Notes under the pieces: generated by a model
Databases searched by the model: none
What the model saw: the letters and a program-made list of their open reading frames with translations, nothing else
What the model was told of the DNA's origin: nothing
In this document: positions 44,923-53,357 of the stretch, piece after piece
How positions within the stretch are numbered: position 1 is the first letter of the stretch
How the letters are laid out: every line of letters begins with the position of its first letter
Made by a program: the position numbers and the translations under genes
Assembly: GCA_004555155.1 (NCBI GenBank)
Contig: SFJH01000005.1
Location: 31,713 to 95,712 of the forward strand
DNA: 64,000 nucleotides
Reading direction: 5' to 3'
DNA from: Clostridiales bacterium
Lineage (GTDB): Bacteria; Bacillota; Clostridia; Christensenellales; Aristaeellaceae

Positions 44923-45639
44923 TCATGCGATTTCCAGCGCGATTTCCATCATCTTGGTGAAGGTGTTCTGCCGTTCCTCTGCGGGCAGCGCCTCGCCGGT
45001 GACAATGCTGTCCGAGATCGTCAGAAGCGCCAGCGCGTTCTTCCCCGCGGCCGCAGCGTTGAGGTACAGCGCATACGCCTCCATCTCCACGGCCAGCACG
45101 CCCAGCTTCATCAGCTTCGCCGAATCGCTGTCGCCGGCGCCCTGATGATAGAAAGCGTCGCTGGAGAACACCGGGCCCGGCACCACGTTCTGTCCGAGCG
45201 CCCGTCCGGCCTCAATGGCCTTCGAAAGCAGCTCCCAGGAGCAGCAGGGCGCCAGCGTGCCGCTGAAGCCGAACTGATCGCCGTAATGGGAATTGGTATA
45301 GGCGCTCATGCCGGCCACCACGTCGCGCAGCTTCAGTTTCTGCGTCATCGCGCCGGCGGAACCCACGCGGATGATGTTTTCCACGCCATAGAAGTTGAAC
45401 AGCTCATAGGAATAGATGCCGATGGACGGCATGCCCATGCCGGAGGCCATCACCGACACGCGCTTTCCCCTGTAGAATCCGGTGTAACCCTGCACGCCGC
45501 GCACGTTGTTCACCAGCACCGCGTCCTCAAGATAGTGCTCCGCGATGTACTTCGCGCGAAGCGGATCGCCGGGCATCAGCACCGTGCGCGCAAAGTCGCC
45601 TGCCTTCGCGTTGATGTGGGGCGTAGGAATGCAGCTCAT
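44923..45639 (-). CDS. deoD: Purine-nucleoside phosphorylase, DeoD type
   Basis: 238 residues, the usual DeoD length. Markers: SCIPTPHINAKAGDFARTVLM, phosphate site MPGDPLRAK, SGMGMPSIGIYSYEL, RVGSAGAM, and the nucleoside site VEMEAYALY with SDSIVTGE at the end. It splits purine (deoxy)nucleosides with phosphate. The ATG at 45639 has GGGAGG 8 bases upstream. Single-gene unit. Confidence 0.95.
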   Translation of the reverse strand: MSCIPTPHINAKAGDFARTVLMPGDPLRAKYIAEHYLEDAVLVNNVRGVQGYTGFYRGKRVSVMASGMGMPSIGIYSYELFNFYGVENIIRVGSAGAMTQKLKLRDVVAGMSAYTNSHYGDQFGFSGTLAPCCSWELLSKAIEAGRALGQNVVPGPVFSSDAFYHQGAGDSDSAKLMKLGVLAVEMEAYALYLNAAAAGKNALALLTISDSIVTGEALPAEERQNTFTKMMEIALEIA

Positions 45640-45670
45640 ATCAAATCCCTCCCATGTTCTTTCTTCAAAC

Positions 45671-45700
45671 ATTATACCCCGTGAAAACCGCCTGCGTCAA
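45671..45700 (-). promoter_or_regulatory. Promoter of deoD
   Basis: Minus strand TTGACG (45700-45695), 18-base spacer, TATAAT (45676-45671). The surrounding repeat CGCCTGCG and CGCAGGC (45689-45714) may be an operator. Confidence 0.75.
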
Positions 45701-45744
45701 CCGTTTTCGCAGGCAGTCCGCCTCTTCCGGGCTCGCGGAAGCAT

Positions 45745-45787
45745 GAAAAGGACCGCCTCCATACGCGATTCGGAAGCAGTCCTTTTC
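45745..45787 (-). terminator. Terminator of the GNAT-MATE operon
   Basis: Arms 45772-45787 and 45745-45760 pair over 16 bases with two G-U pairs, loop of 11; flanked by A and T runs, so it may also act from the deoD side. Confidence 0.75.
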
Positions 45788-45808
45788 AGATTGGGCGGCG
45801 CTCGCCCC

Positions 45809-47137
45809 TCAGGCGGCAATCTGCGCCTTGGTCTCCCACTTTCCGCTGAGATACCGGCCCACATAGAACACGATGCGGCAGACCCAGTCGATCACCATGG
45901 CGACCCATACGCCCACCGCGCCCCAGCCCAGGCCCACGCCCAGGATGTAGCTGAACACGATTCTGAACAGCGCCATCGACGCCAGCGCCACGATCATGGT
46001 ATACTTCACATCGCTGGCCGCACGCAGCGCATTGGGCAGCGTAAAGGCCATCGGCCACATCAGCATCGCCATGCCGTCGTGGATCATCACCAGCTTGTAC
46101 GCCAGCTCAAGCGCCTCCGGGCTGGCGTTGAAAACCGGCAGGATCTGCTTCAGACACAGCAGCAGCGGGATATTCACTGCGGCCGTCGCCGCATATGCCC
46201 AGATCAGCAGCTTCTTCGTATAGTAGCGCGCCTGTTTGAAATCGGCCGCGCCGATGCAGTGGCCCACGACGGTGATGATGGCCAGATTGATCGTCTGGCC
46301 CGGCAGGCAGCCCACCGTGTCCAGCGTGTTCGCCACGGCGTTGGCAGCGGTCTGCACCGTGCCGAACAGCGCGATCACCTGCACCACCAGCACGCGGCCC
46401 AGCTGGAACAGGCTGTTTTCGACGCCGCTGGGAATGCCGATGTGCAGGATCTGCTTCATCACCGAAAAGTCGGGCTTCCACGCGCCATGCACCAGGTGGA
46501 TCTGCAGCGACGTGTTGCGCAGCAGCACCAGCATGCACGCCGCGCCCACCGCGCGGGACAGCAGCGTGGGAATCGCAACGCCCTCCACGCCCATGCCCAG
46601 GCCAAAGATGCACAGCGCGTTGCCGCCCACATTGACGATATTCACCAGCACGGAAACCACCATCGTCATGCCCGAGCGGTTCATCGACCGGTACAGCGCC
46701 GCGCCGGCATTGTACATCGCGATAAAGGGATAGGACAGCGCGGTAATCCACAGATAGGTCATGGCGTTGTTCCACACATCCTGCTCCACGCCGCCGAAGA
46801 GCAGCCCGAACAGCTGCGCGCGCAGCGCGATCATCGGAACCATAATCGCCACCGAGATGCCCAGCACCGCCAGCATCAGCTGGTTGGACACCCTGCAGGC
46901 CTCCTCACGGCGCTTTGCGCCCAGCAGCTGCGCCGAGACCACCGCGCCGCCCGTGGCCAGCGCCGCGAACAGGGAGATCAGCACATTGCAGAACATGTCC
47001 ACCAGCGATACGCCGGAAATCGCCGCGTCGCCCAGCGACGACACCATCACGGTGTCCGCCATGCCCACGAAGATACTCAGCGTCTGCTCGATCAGCAGCG
47101 GCAGCAGCAGTCTCGCCAGCTGTTTGTTTGTATACAT
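45809..47137 (-). CDS. MATE family efflux transporter
   Basis: 442 residues and twelve hydrophobic segments. The N terminus (LLLPLLIEQTLSIFVGMADTVMVSSLG) and the start of the second half (ILHIGIPSGVENSLFQLGRV) show the internal duplication of MATE proteins. It would export a drug or metabolite in exchange for Na+ or H+. Follows the GNAT gene by 6 bases; a co-transcribed acetyltransferase and exporter often form a small resistance unit, but the compound is unknown. Confidence 0.9.
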   Translation of the reverse strand: MYTNKQLARLLLPLLIEQTLSIFVGMADTVMVSSLGDAAISGVSLVDMFCNVLISLFAALATGGAVVSAQLLGAKRREEACRVSNQLMLAVLGISVAIMVPMIALRAQLFGLLFGGVEQDVWNNAMTYLWITALSYPFIAMYNAGAALYRSMNRSGMTMVVSVLVNIVNVGGNALCIFGLGMGVEGVAIPTLLSRAVGAACMLVLLRNTSLQIHLVHGAWKPDFSVMKQILHIGIPSGVENSLFQLGRVLVVQVIALFGTVQTAANAVANTLDTVGCLPGQTINLAIITVVGHCIGAADFKQARYYTKKLLIWAYAATAAVNIPLLLCLKQILPVFNASPEALELAYKLVMIHDGMAMLMWPMAFTLPNALRAASDVKYTMIVALASMALFRIVFSYILGVGLGWGAVGVWVAMVIDWVCRIVFYVGRYLSGKWETKAQIAA

Positions 47138-47143
47138 GCACCC

Positions 47144-47716
47144 TCATCCTTCCTTTGAATACCGCGCCATGACCGCCAGATCCTCCGGCGCGCACCGGAA
47201 CGCCCGGGGCGCTTCGCCGGGATCGCCCGCTTCCCTCAGCCTCAGACCGTACCAGCGCACATCCAGCCACCGGCCGAACTTCCATCCGGATTCCCTCAGC
47301 GTGCCCAGCAGCGCATACCCCCGCCGCTCATGGAAGCGCACGCTGGCCTCGTTCTCGCCCGTGATCAGCGCATACAGATTGTGATAGCCGCAGCGGCAGA
47401 GGATTTCCTCCAGGCAGCCGTACAGCCGTCCGCCGATGGCGCGGCCGCGGGCATTCCAGTCCAGATAGATGGAAAGATCCGCGTCCCACGCATAGGCCGC
47501 GCGGGAGAAGGCCGCGTCCGCGTAGGCGTAGCCCAGAATTCGCCCCGACGCCTCCCATACCAGCCAGGGATATCGCGCCGAGATCCGGTCGAACCGCCCG
47601 GCGAATTCCTCCGCCGACGGCGTTGCATATTCAAAGGTGACGGTCGTTTCCCGGACATAGGGCGCATAGATTTCAAGCATCGCAGGCACATCCGCCCGCT
47701 CTGCCAAACGAATCAT
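47144..47716 (-). CDS. GNAT acetyltransferase, phosphinothricin acetyltransferase-like
   Basis: 190 residues. Typical Pat-family start IRLAERADVPAMLEIYAPYV with TTVTFEYATPSAEEF, the acyl-CoA loop WNARGRAIGGRLYGCLEE and ALITGENEASVRFHERRGY. The family acetylates phosphinothricin, methionine derivatives or related amines. The ATG at 47716 has GGAGG 7 bases upstream; the extended frame up to 47818 would cross the promoter. First gene of a two-gene unit with the MATE exporter. Confidence 0.88.
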   Translation of the reverse strand: MIRLAERADVPAMLEIYAPYVRETTVTFEYATPSAEEFAGRFDRISARYPWLVWEASGRILGYAYADAAFSRAAYAWDADLSIYLDWNARGRAIGGRLYGCLEEILCRCGYHNLYALITGENEASVRFHERRGYALLGTLRESGWKFGRWLDVRWYGLRLREAGDPGEAPRAFRCAPEDLAVMARYSKEG

Positions 47717-47749
47717 GGAAATTCCTCCCGGTTTCTGACATTCTACGAT

Positions 47750-47778
47750 ATTATAGCACCGAAAACCGTGCCTGTCGA
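47750..47778 (-). promoter_or_regulatory. Promoter of the GNAT-MATE unit
   Basis: Minus strand TCGACA (47778-47773), 17-base spacer, TATAAT (47755-47750). Confidence 0.75.
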
Positions 47779-47811
47779 TTGCGTTCGCGCTAATTCTCTG
47801 CGCCGCCTTCC

Positions 47812-47840
47812 TTGACATTCGCCGCCATTCGTCTTACAAT
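47812..47840 (+). promoter_or_regulatory. Promoter of the 47900-51090 operon
   Basis: TTGACA (47812-47817), 17-base spacer, TACAAT (47835-47840). Near consensus. The leader is about 53 bases. Confidence 0.85.
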
Positions 47841-47899
47841 ATTCTGGGGTGGATTCAATGCCACCGCCGCCGAATTGAATCTCAAGGAGCCCTGATCCC

Positions 47900-48667
47900 A
47901 TGAAAAAACTCTTGATCGCACTGCTGTGCGCCGCACTGGGACTGACGGCCTCTGCCTGGGCGGAATCCGCTCCGTCCCCTGTCTTTCCCACGCCCGCGCC
48001 CGACGCAAGCGAGAGCCCGGCGCCGAACTTCCAGACGCCTGCGCCCGACGCCAGCCCCTCGCAGGCGGGCGGCAGCCTGCGCGCCTCGCTCAACGGCGAA
48101 CCGCTGACGCTGGATTTCGATGCGGACCCGCTGTACTCCACCTATGAAGGCGGCTATGTGCAGGCCTCGTTCTACGCCTATGGCGAAGCCGATCTGCTGT
48201 ACGAGCTGTACGTCGTCTTTCCATCGACCGTCGCCTCCGGCGATGTGATCGCCAGCGAAACCGCCGCCCGCTCCGGCGACGATCAGTCCGGACTGATGCT
48301 GTTCGTTTCCGACAGCAATTCCGAAGCCTGCTCCGTCGCCACCCAGCACATCGGCGGCGCATTCCCGGAGGGCTCCGCCTACGAGCTGCGCTTCGACCGG
48401 GTGACCGCCGACGGTTCGCTGTACAGCTTCACCGGATCGCTGAAAGCCACGCTGGTTCGCGTCGACGAGCAATACCATTCCCTGTCTGAAACCGACACGC
48501 TGACTGCCTCCTTTACCTTCACCATGAATCTTGGAGACGCGTCCGCCACGCCCGCGCCGGACGGCGAAAACCCGCCCGAAGAGGGCGCGATGCCTGCGCT
48601 GCCATTCGGCGGCGTGCCTACGCCGCCCGCGAGTCTCGTCGCTCCGGCAGATGCAAGGAAAATCTGA
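47900..48667 (+). CDS. Secreted protein of unknown function with Pro/Ala-rich segments
   Basis: 255 residues. Signal peptide MKKLLIALLCAALGLTASAW, cut around AWA-E. Then a low-complexity stretch with the repeat PAPDAS (residues about 33-58), a beta-rich domain of about 150 residues with no family I recognise, and a second Pro-rich tail (TPAPDGENPPEEG). AAGGAG lies upstream. It is the first gene of an operon with an ABC importer; it may be a surface accessory to it (inference). Confidence 0.7.
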   Translation: MKKLLIALLCAALGLTASAWAESAPSPVFPTPAPDASESPAPNFQTPAPDASPSQAGGSLRASLNGEPLTLDFDADPLYSTYEGGYVQASFYAYGEADLLYELYVVFPSTVASGDVIASETAARSGDDQSGLMLFVSDSNSEACSVATQHIGGAFPEGSAYELRFDRVTADGSLYSFTGSLKATLVRVDEQYHSLSETDTLTASFTFTMNLGDASATPAPDGENPPEEGAMPALPFGGVPTPPASLVAPADARKI

Positions 48668-48686
48668 AAAGAAAGCTGGAATCCGC

Positions 48687-49640
48687 ATGTACCGCAAATG
48701 GATTGCGCTCCTCGCAGCGCTCGTTCTTCTCCTCCTCCCCGCTGCCCAGGCGGAATCGCCCGTGCGCGTCGCCGCGCTGAAGGGGCCCACCGCCATGGGC
48801 CTGGTCGAGCTGATGCGCGACGGTGAGGATTACGCATTTACCCTCGCTGCCTCCGCCGACGAGATCACGCCGAAGCTGATCCAGGGCGAGCTGGACATCG
48901 CCGCTGTTCCCGCCAATCTGGCGGCGGTGCTTTACAACAGCACTTCCGGCGGCGTGCGCGTGCTGGCGGTGAACACGCTGGGCGTGCTGTACATCGTCGA
49001 GCGCGGCGAGCGCATCCAATCCGTGGAGGATCTGCGCGGCCGGACCATCTATACCGCCGGCAAGGGTTCCACGCCCGAATATGCGCTGAACTATATCCTG
49101 CGCGGCAGCGGCCTCGATCCCGCGCAGGACGTGACCATCGAGTTCAAATCCGAACACGCCGAATGCGTGGCCGCGCTGCTGAACGACCCCGAGGCCGCGG
49201 CCATGCTGCCCCAGCCCTTCGCCACCGTGGCCCAGGCCAAGGCGGAGGATATGCGCACCGCGCTGGATCTGACGGCGGAATGGGATCGGCTGCAGGCCGA
49301 CAGCGAATCGCCGTCCTCCATGATCACCGGCGTCATGATCGCCCGCACGGCGTTCGTCGAGGAGCAGCCCGAAGCGGTCGCCGCCTTTCTGGAAGCCTAT
49401 GAAGCCTCTGTGCGCTTTACGCTGGAAAACACCGCCGAAGCCGCCGCGCTGATCGGCGAATACGACATCTTCGACGCCGCCGTGGCCGAAAAGGCGCTGC
49501 CCTACTGCAACATCACCTTCATCGCCGGAGAGGAGATGCGCGAGCGCCTGGGCGGATATCTCGGAGAGCTGTTTGCACAGGATCCCGCATCGGTGGGCGG
49601 CGCCCTGCCCGAGGAAGCGTTTTATTTCATCGCACCATAG
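48687..49640 (+). CDS. ABC transporter substrate-binding protein, NMT1/SsuA-like
   Basis: 317 residues. Signal peptide MYRKWIALLAALVLLLLPAA, cut around AQA-E, no lipobox. The pattern VRVAALKGPTAMGLVELM, GELDIAAVPANLAAVLYN and SVEDLRGRTIYTAGKGSTPEY is that of the binding proteins for sulfonates, nitrate and thiamine precursors. The start at 48687 excludes a 52-residue extension that lies inside the previous gene. It works with the permease and ATPase encoded at 49730-51090. Ligand unknown. Confidence 0.87.
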   Translation: MYRKWIALLAALVLLLLPAAQAESPVRVAALKGPTAMGLVELMRDGEDYAFTLAASADEITPKLIQGELDIAAVPANLAAVLYNSTSGGVRVLAVNTLGVLYIVERGERIQSVEDLRGRTIYTAGKGSTPEYALNYILRGSGLDPAQDVTIEFKSEHAECVAALLNDPEAAAMLPQPFATVAQAKAEDMRTALDLTAEWDRLQADSESPSSMITGVMIARTAFVEEQPEAVAAFLEAYEASVRFTLENTAEAAALIGEYDIFDAAVAEKALPYCNITFIAGEEMRERLGGYLGELFAQDPASVGGALPEEAFYFIAP

Positions 49641-49648
49641 CTCCAGAT

Positions 49649-49680
49649 CGTCGACCACCGTCCGCGGGCGGTGGTCGACG
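49649..49680 (+). terminator. Intercistronic stem-loop
   Basis: A perfect 12-base-pair stem (49649-49660 with 49669-49680), no T run, directly after the binding-protein gene. Confidence 0.6.
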
Positions 49681-49729
49681 CGTCAGGCGCCCCAGTTTCC
49701 AACGCCTGCTGTCCAGGGAGGGATTTCCG

Positions 49730-50503
49730 TTGCACAGACATCCGCCTATTTCGAAGCTTCAGAGCAGGATCCGTCGGCTGTGGGCGGCGCTGTTCTGGCT
49801 GCTGGTCTGGCAGCTGGCGGCCATGTCGGTGGGGCAGCGGCTGCTGCTGCCCTCGCCGCTCGCATCCCTCGCGCGGCTGGCTCAGCTGGCGCAGACCAGC
49901 GCATTCTGGCGCTCGGTGCTGTTCACGCTGAGTCATATCCTCGCAGGCTTCTTCGGCGCAATGGCCGTCGGCGCAGCGGCCGGTGCACTGGCCGCGCGCT
50001 TTCGCGGAATCCGGGATCTGTTCGCGCCGCTGATTGCAGCGGCGAAATCGGTGCCTGTGGCCTCATTTGTGATCGTCGCGCTGATCTGGGTTCCCTCCCG
50101 GCGTCTGAGCGTGCTCATCTCCTTTCTGATCGCGCTGCCGCTGATCTACACAGCCGTGCTGGACGGTCTCGCCGCAGTCGATCCCGGGCTGCGGGAAATG
50201 GCGCGCGTGTTCCGCATGTCGCCCTGGAACCGGCTGACGCGCATTGAATTGCCCGCAGTGCTGCCGCGGCTCAGCTCCTCGGCCGGCGTGGCCATGGGCC
50301 TGGCCTGGAAATCCGGCGTCGCAGCGGAGGTCATCGGCATTCCCGCCGGATCCATCGGCGAGCGCCTGTACAAGGCAAAGGTCTACCTCGCCACGCCGGA
50401 GCTGTTCGCCTGGACGCTGACCATCGTGCTGGCCAGCGTGCTCTGCGAGCGCGCGCTGCGGCTCTGCCTGCGCAGCGCAGTCCGTGCAATGGAGAGGATG
50501 TGA
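49730..50503 (+). CDS. ABC transporter permease, SsuC/TauC-like
   Basis: 257 residues, six membrane segments, with the family loop GLREMARVFRMSPWNRLTRIELPAVL split by the EAA-type contact region. The start is TTG at 49730, with GGGAGG 8 bases upstream. Its stop TGA at 50501-50503 lies 5 bases before the ATPase start. Confidence 0.88.
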   Translation: MHRHPPISKLQSRIRRLWAALFWLLVWQLAAMSVGQRLLLPSPLASLARLAQLAQTSAFWRSVLFTLSHILAGFFGAMAVGAAAGALAARFRGIRDLFAPLIAAAKSVPVASFVIVALIWVPSRRLSVLISFLIALPLIYTAVLDGLAAVDPGLREMARVFRMSPWNRLTRIELPAVLPRLSSSAGVAMGLAWKSGVAAEVIGIPAGSIGERLYKAKVYLATPELFAWTLTIVLASVLCERALRLCLRSAVRAMERM

Positions 50504-50508
50504 AGCGC

Positions 50509-51090
50509 ATGCCCATTATACTGGAAAATCTGTGCAGATCGTTTGACGGACGGGAAGTGCTTTCCGCGCTGAACCATCGCTTTCCGGACGGAAGGATCAC
50601 CTGCATCGTCGGCCCGTCCGGCTGCGGAAAGACGACGCTTCTGCGCATCATCATGGGCCTGCTCCCCCCGGACGCCGGGCAGGTTTCCGGCGTACCGTCC
50701 CGCATGTCCGCGGTCTTTCAGGAGGATCGGCTGATCGAACACCTGAGCGCAGCCGGCAATCTTCGCGCCGTGCTCCGCCGCGGCTTTCCTGAAAGGGAGC
50801 TGTCGCGGGCGCTTCAGGCGGTCGGTCTGGATCCATTGATCCCTCAGCCCGTGCGCACGCTCAGCGGCGGACAGAAGCGCCGCGTCGCCATTCTCCGCGC
50901 CGTGCTGACGGACGCGCCGCTGGTGCTGATGGACGAGCCCTTCAAGGGGCTGGACAGCGCCACCCGTCAAAGCGTCGTGGACTTCATTCTTCCACGCCTG
51001 TCGGGTCGCACCGTGCTGCTGGTGAGCCACGATCCGTCTGAGGCCGAGCTTCTGGGCGCAGAGCTCTTCGACATGTCCCCGGCGCACTGA
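50509..51090 (+). CDS. ABC transporter ATP-binding protein, SsuB/TauB-like, short
   Basis: 193 residues, against about 250 in relatives. Walker A VGPSGCGKTT, Q-loop AVFQEDRLIE, signature LSGGQKRR, Walker B LVLMDEPFKG and a switch His in LLVSHDPSE are all present; the missing part is the C-terminal tail, as in the shortest members of the family. The ATG at 50509 is chosen over the GTG at 50500, which touches the Shine-Dalgarno sequence. Powers the importer with the two genes upstream. Confidence 0.87.
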   Translation: MPIILENLCRSFDGREVLSALNHRFPDGRITCIVGPSGCGKTTLLRIIMGLLPPDAGQVSGVPSRMSAVFQEDRLIEHLSAAGNLRAVLRRGFPERELSRALQAVGLDPLIPQPVRTLSGGQKRRVAILRAVLTDAPLVLMDEPFKGLDSATRQSVVDFILPRLSGRTVLLVSHDPSEAELLGAELFDMSPAH

Positions 51091-51127
51091 AAAGGCGAGG
51101 GCTTCCACTCAGGAAGTCCTCGCCTTT
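51091..51127. terminator. Two-way terminator
   Basis: A 16-base stem with one G-U pair (51091-51106 and 51112-51127), flanked by A and T runs, between the convergent ATPase gene and bioY. Confidence 0.85.
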
Positions 51128-51135
51128 GCATTCTC

Positions 51136-51675
51136 CTATGCAGCCTGCGTCGCCACGCTGTAGCCGAGCTTCCTGCGAAGCTCCCAGCCCAGCACGGAGG
51201 CGACCACGATCTTGGCCGCATCGCCCGGCAGGAAGGGAATCACGCAGCTGGCCATCGCGCCCGCAAGGCCGGTGCCGGTCTGCACCATGAACCACGCGGT
51301 GCCCACCGCATAGCACAGCAGCGTTCCGACGACCATCGCCACCGGCCACACCCACAGCTCGCTGCCCCAGCGATCCACGCCGAAACCAATCGCCGCCGCG
51401 CAGGGCAGATAGCCAATCAGGTAGCCGCCGGTCACGCCCACCAGCTTCGGCAATCCCGCCGAAAAGCCGGAGAACACCGGCACGCCCACGGCGCCGATCA
51501 GCAGATACAGCGCCACGGCCACCAGGCCCTTCTTCCATCCCAGCACTCCGCCAGCCAGATACACCGCCAGCGTAGCCAGCGAAATCGGAATCGGCCCGAT
51601 CGGAATCGAGAACGGCGCGGCCACACAGATCAGCGCCGTCATCAGCGCAACAACACACATATCCTTGGTTTTCAT
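51136..51675 (-). CDS. bioY: Biotin transporter substrate-binding subunit BioY
   Basis: 179 residues, six membrane segments. Family marks: PFSIPIGPIPISLATLAVYLAG, GLVAVALYLLIGAVGVPVFS, GGYLIGYL and FLPGDAAKI. It is the S-component that binds biotin for an ECF transporter; no EcfAT genes are in the window. It follows birA by 3 bases, and with the BirA box upstream this makes a biotin-sensing uptake operon. No biotin synthesis genes are present here. Confidence 0.95.
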   Translation of the reverse strand: MKTKDMCVVALMTALICVAAPFSIPIGPIPISLATLAVYLAGGVLGWKKGLVAVALYLLIGAVGVPVFSGFSAGLPKLVGVTGGYLIGYLPCAAAIGFGVDRWGSELWVWPVAMVVGTLLCYAVGTAWFMVQTGTGLAGAMASCVIPFLPGDAAKIVVASVLGWELRRKLGYSVATQAA

Positions 51676-51678
51676 TTT

Positions 51679-52647
51679 CTATTCCTCCCAGCGAACGCTT
51701 ACTTCTCCGGAATGGACGGTTTTAAGTCCATCCTCTGTTTCCACAATCAGGCTGCCATGGTCGTCTATGTCAACCGCGCGCGCGGGAAAGCGCTCATCCC
51801 CGCGCAGCACGATAATTTTCCGCCCAATCACATTGGATCGCGCCCGGAACTCCGACATGAACGCGCCGGTTTCCAGCTGACCGTACAGCTCCTCCATGCA
51901 GTTGCAGATCTCCGCAACGAGACGGTTCTTCGAAATATCATGTCCGCAGACGTTGCCCACCGAGGTGGCGATCCCGCGCAGCTCCTCGGGAAACTCCATC
52001 GGCGCAGTGTTCACGCCGATGCCCGGAATTGCGTAATCCAGCTGTCCGCTTTCGAAGTCCATGCCCGCCTCGCAGAGAATCCCGCAGAGCTTTTTGCCGT
52101 CGGCATACAGATCGTTGACCCACTTGATCTGAATCTCGACCTCCGCCAGCCGTTCGATGGCCCGCGCCACGGCCACGGCCGCCATCGACGTAACCATCAC
52201 GGCTTGATCCGCCGGCATTGCAGGGCGCAGCAGCAGGCTCATATAGATGCCGCCGTCCTCGGGAGAGAAGAACCTCCGTCCGAAGCGCCCGCGCCCGGCC
52301 GTCTGCTCCCGCGCACACACCAGCGTTCCGTGCGCGGCGCCCTGCGCGGCCAGCGCCTTTGCGCGGGTATTGGTGGAGTCCAGCGTGGAATGCACTTCCA
52401 TCTGCCTGCCAAACACCGCCGTGGTCAGCCACCGGCGAATTCCCGCCTCGCTGACCATCTCCTTCGCCTCCGCAAGGCTGTAGCCTCTGTTGGTCGCCCC
52501 CTCAATCTGATGGCCCTCTTCCCGCAGCTGGTTGATGGCCTTCCAGACTGCGTTCCTTGAAATCTGCAGCTTTCTCGCCAGCCACTCGCCCGAGACCGGA
52601 CCCTCCGCCTCCAGCAGTGCGGCCAGCACCTGTTCCTTCGTAGACAT
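51679..52647 (-). CDS. birA: Bifunctional biotin-protein ligase and repressor BirA
   Basis: 322 residues from the ATG at 52647 (GGAGG close upstream). N-terminal helix-turn-helix (WLARKLQISRNAVWKAINQL), catalytic domain with the adenylate loop GRGRFGRRF, and KWVNDLY, plus a C-terminal SH3-like part. It joins biotin to carboxylases and, as a dimer loaded with biotinyl-AMP, represses transcription. Its own promoter carries a BirA box, so it is autoregulated. The frame open to 52725 would start upstream of the promoter. Confidence 0.95.
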   Translation of the reverse strand: MSTKEQVLAALLEAEGPVSGEWLARKLQISRNAVWKAINQLREEGHQIEGATNRGYSLAEAKEMVSEAGIRRWLTTAVFGRQMEVHSTLDSTNTRAKALAAQGAAHGTLVCAREQTAGRGRFGRRFFSPEDGGIYMSLLLRPAMPADQAVMVTSMAAVAVARAIERLAEVEIQIKWVNDLYADGKKLCGILCEAGMDFESGQLDYAIPGIGVNTAPMEFPEELRGIATSVGNVCGHDISKNRLVAEICNCMEELYGQLETGAFMSEFRARSNVIGRKIIVLRGDERFPARAVDIDDHGSLIVETEDGLKTVHSGEVSVRWEE

Positions 52648-52671
52648 AAAACCTCCGCGCGCTTTTTGCAT

Positions 52672-52700
52672 AGTGTAGCACGCGGAGGTTTTATTGTCAA
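52672..52700 (-). promoter_or_regulatory. Promoter of birA-bioY
   Basis: Minus strand TTGACA (52700-52695), 17-base spacer, TACACT (52677-52672). Confidence 0.85.
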
Positions 52701-52726
52701 CCAATTTCACGTTATAGGTTGACAAT
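52693..52726 (-). promoter_or_regulatory. BirA operator
   Basis: Perfect inverted repeat ATTGTCAACC (52693-52702) and GGTTGACAAT (52717-52726) with a 14-base centre, the spacing and shape of Firmicute BirA boxes (TTGTTAAC type, 14-15 bases apart). One arm is the -35 box of the birA-bioY promoter, so bound BirA excludes RNA polymerase. The other arm covers the last codons of queH. Confidence 0.9.
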
Positions 52727-53357
52727 TATTTTCAGTGACGCGGCGATCCCGCTCCCTGCGGGAAAAGACGCATCCGCAATAGTCCTGGCGATACAATCCA
52801 TACTCTGCGGACAGCTCGCAGGAGCGGCGATAGCCGTTTTTCTTTTTGAAATCCGAAAACAGATAGGGCACGCCGAACCGGCTGGAGAGCTCCGCGCCGA
52901 TGGCGTTGAGGCGCTGGGCATCCTTCAGGGGACTGATGGAGAGGGTTGTCGTAAAATAATCAAAGCCCTGCTCCGCAGCCAGCTTGGCCGTGCGGCCCAG
53001 CCGGAGCCGGAAGCAGCGCGTGCAGCGCTCGCCGCCCTCGGGCACATCTTCCAAGCCCTTCGCAGCGGCATAGAAGGCCGCGTCGTCGTATTCTCCCGGA
53101 ATCAGTTCGATCCGGCCGTCCTTCGGCATCCCGTCGATCAGGCGGCGCTGCTCGGCAACCCGATGCTGAAACTCCGCTTCCGGCGCGATGTTGGGATTGT
53201 AGAAGAACACCGCGATGTCGAACACCGGCGTCAGCCGCTCCAGCACAGCGCTGGAGCAGGGCGCGCAGCAGCTGTGCAGCAGCAGGCGCGGTCTGCGCCC
53301 CTCCCGCTGAATTCGCACAAGCTCGCGCTCCATCTCGATCTGGTAGTTGATCTTCAC
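52707..53357 (-). CDS. queH: Epoxyqueuosine reductase QueH
   Basis: 216 residues from the GTG at 53357, which overlaps the stop of the lipid kinase gene (GTGA); GGAGG lies upstream. The cysteine motifs of the cobalamin-independent family are present: LHSCCAPCSS, ERCTRCFRLRL and DYCGCVFS. The enzyme makes queuosine in tRNA from epoxyqueuosine using an iron-sulfur cluster. The C-terminal end runs into the BirA box. Confidence 0.9.
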   Translation of the reverse strand: MKINYQIEMERELVRIQREGRRPRLLLHSCCAPCSSAVLERLTPVFDIAVFFYNPNIAPEAEFQHRVAEQRRLIDGMPKDGRIELIPGEYDDAAFYAAAKGLEDVPEGGERCTRCFRLRLGRTAKLAAEQGFDYFTTTLSISPLKDAQRLNAIGAELSSRFGVPYLFSDFKKKNGYRRSCELSAEYGLYRQDYCGCVFSRRERDRRVTENNCQPIT

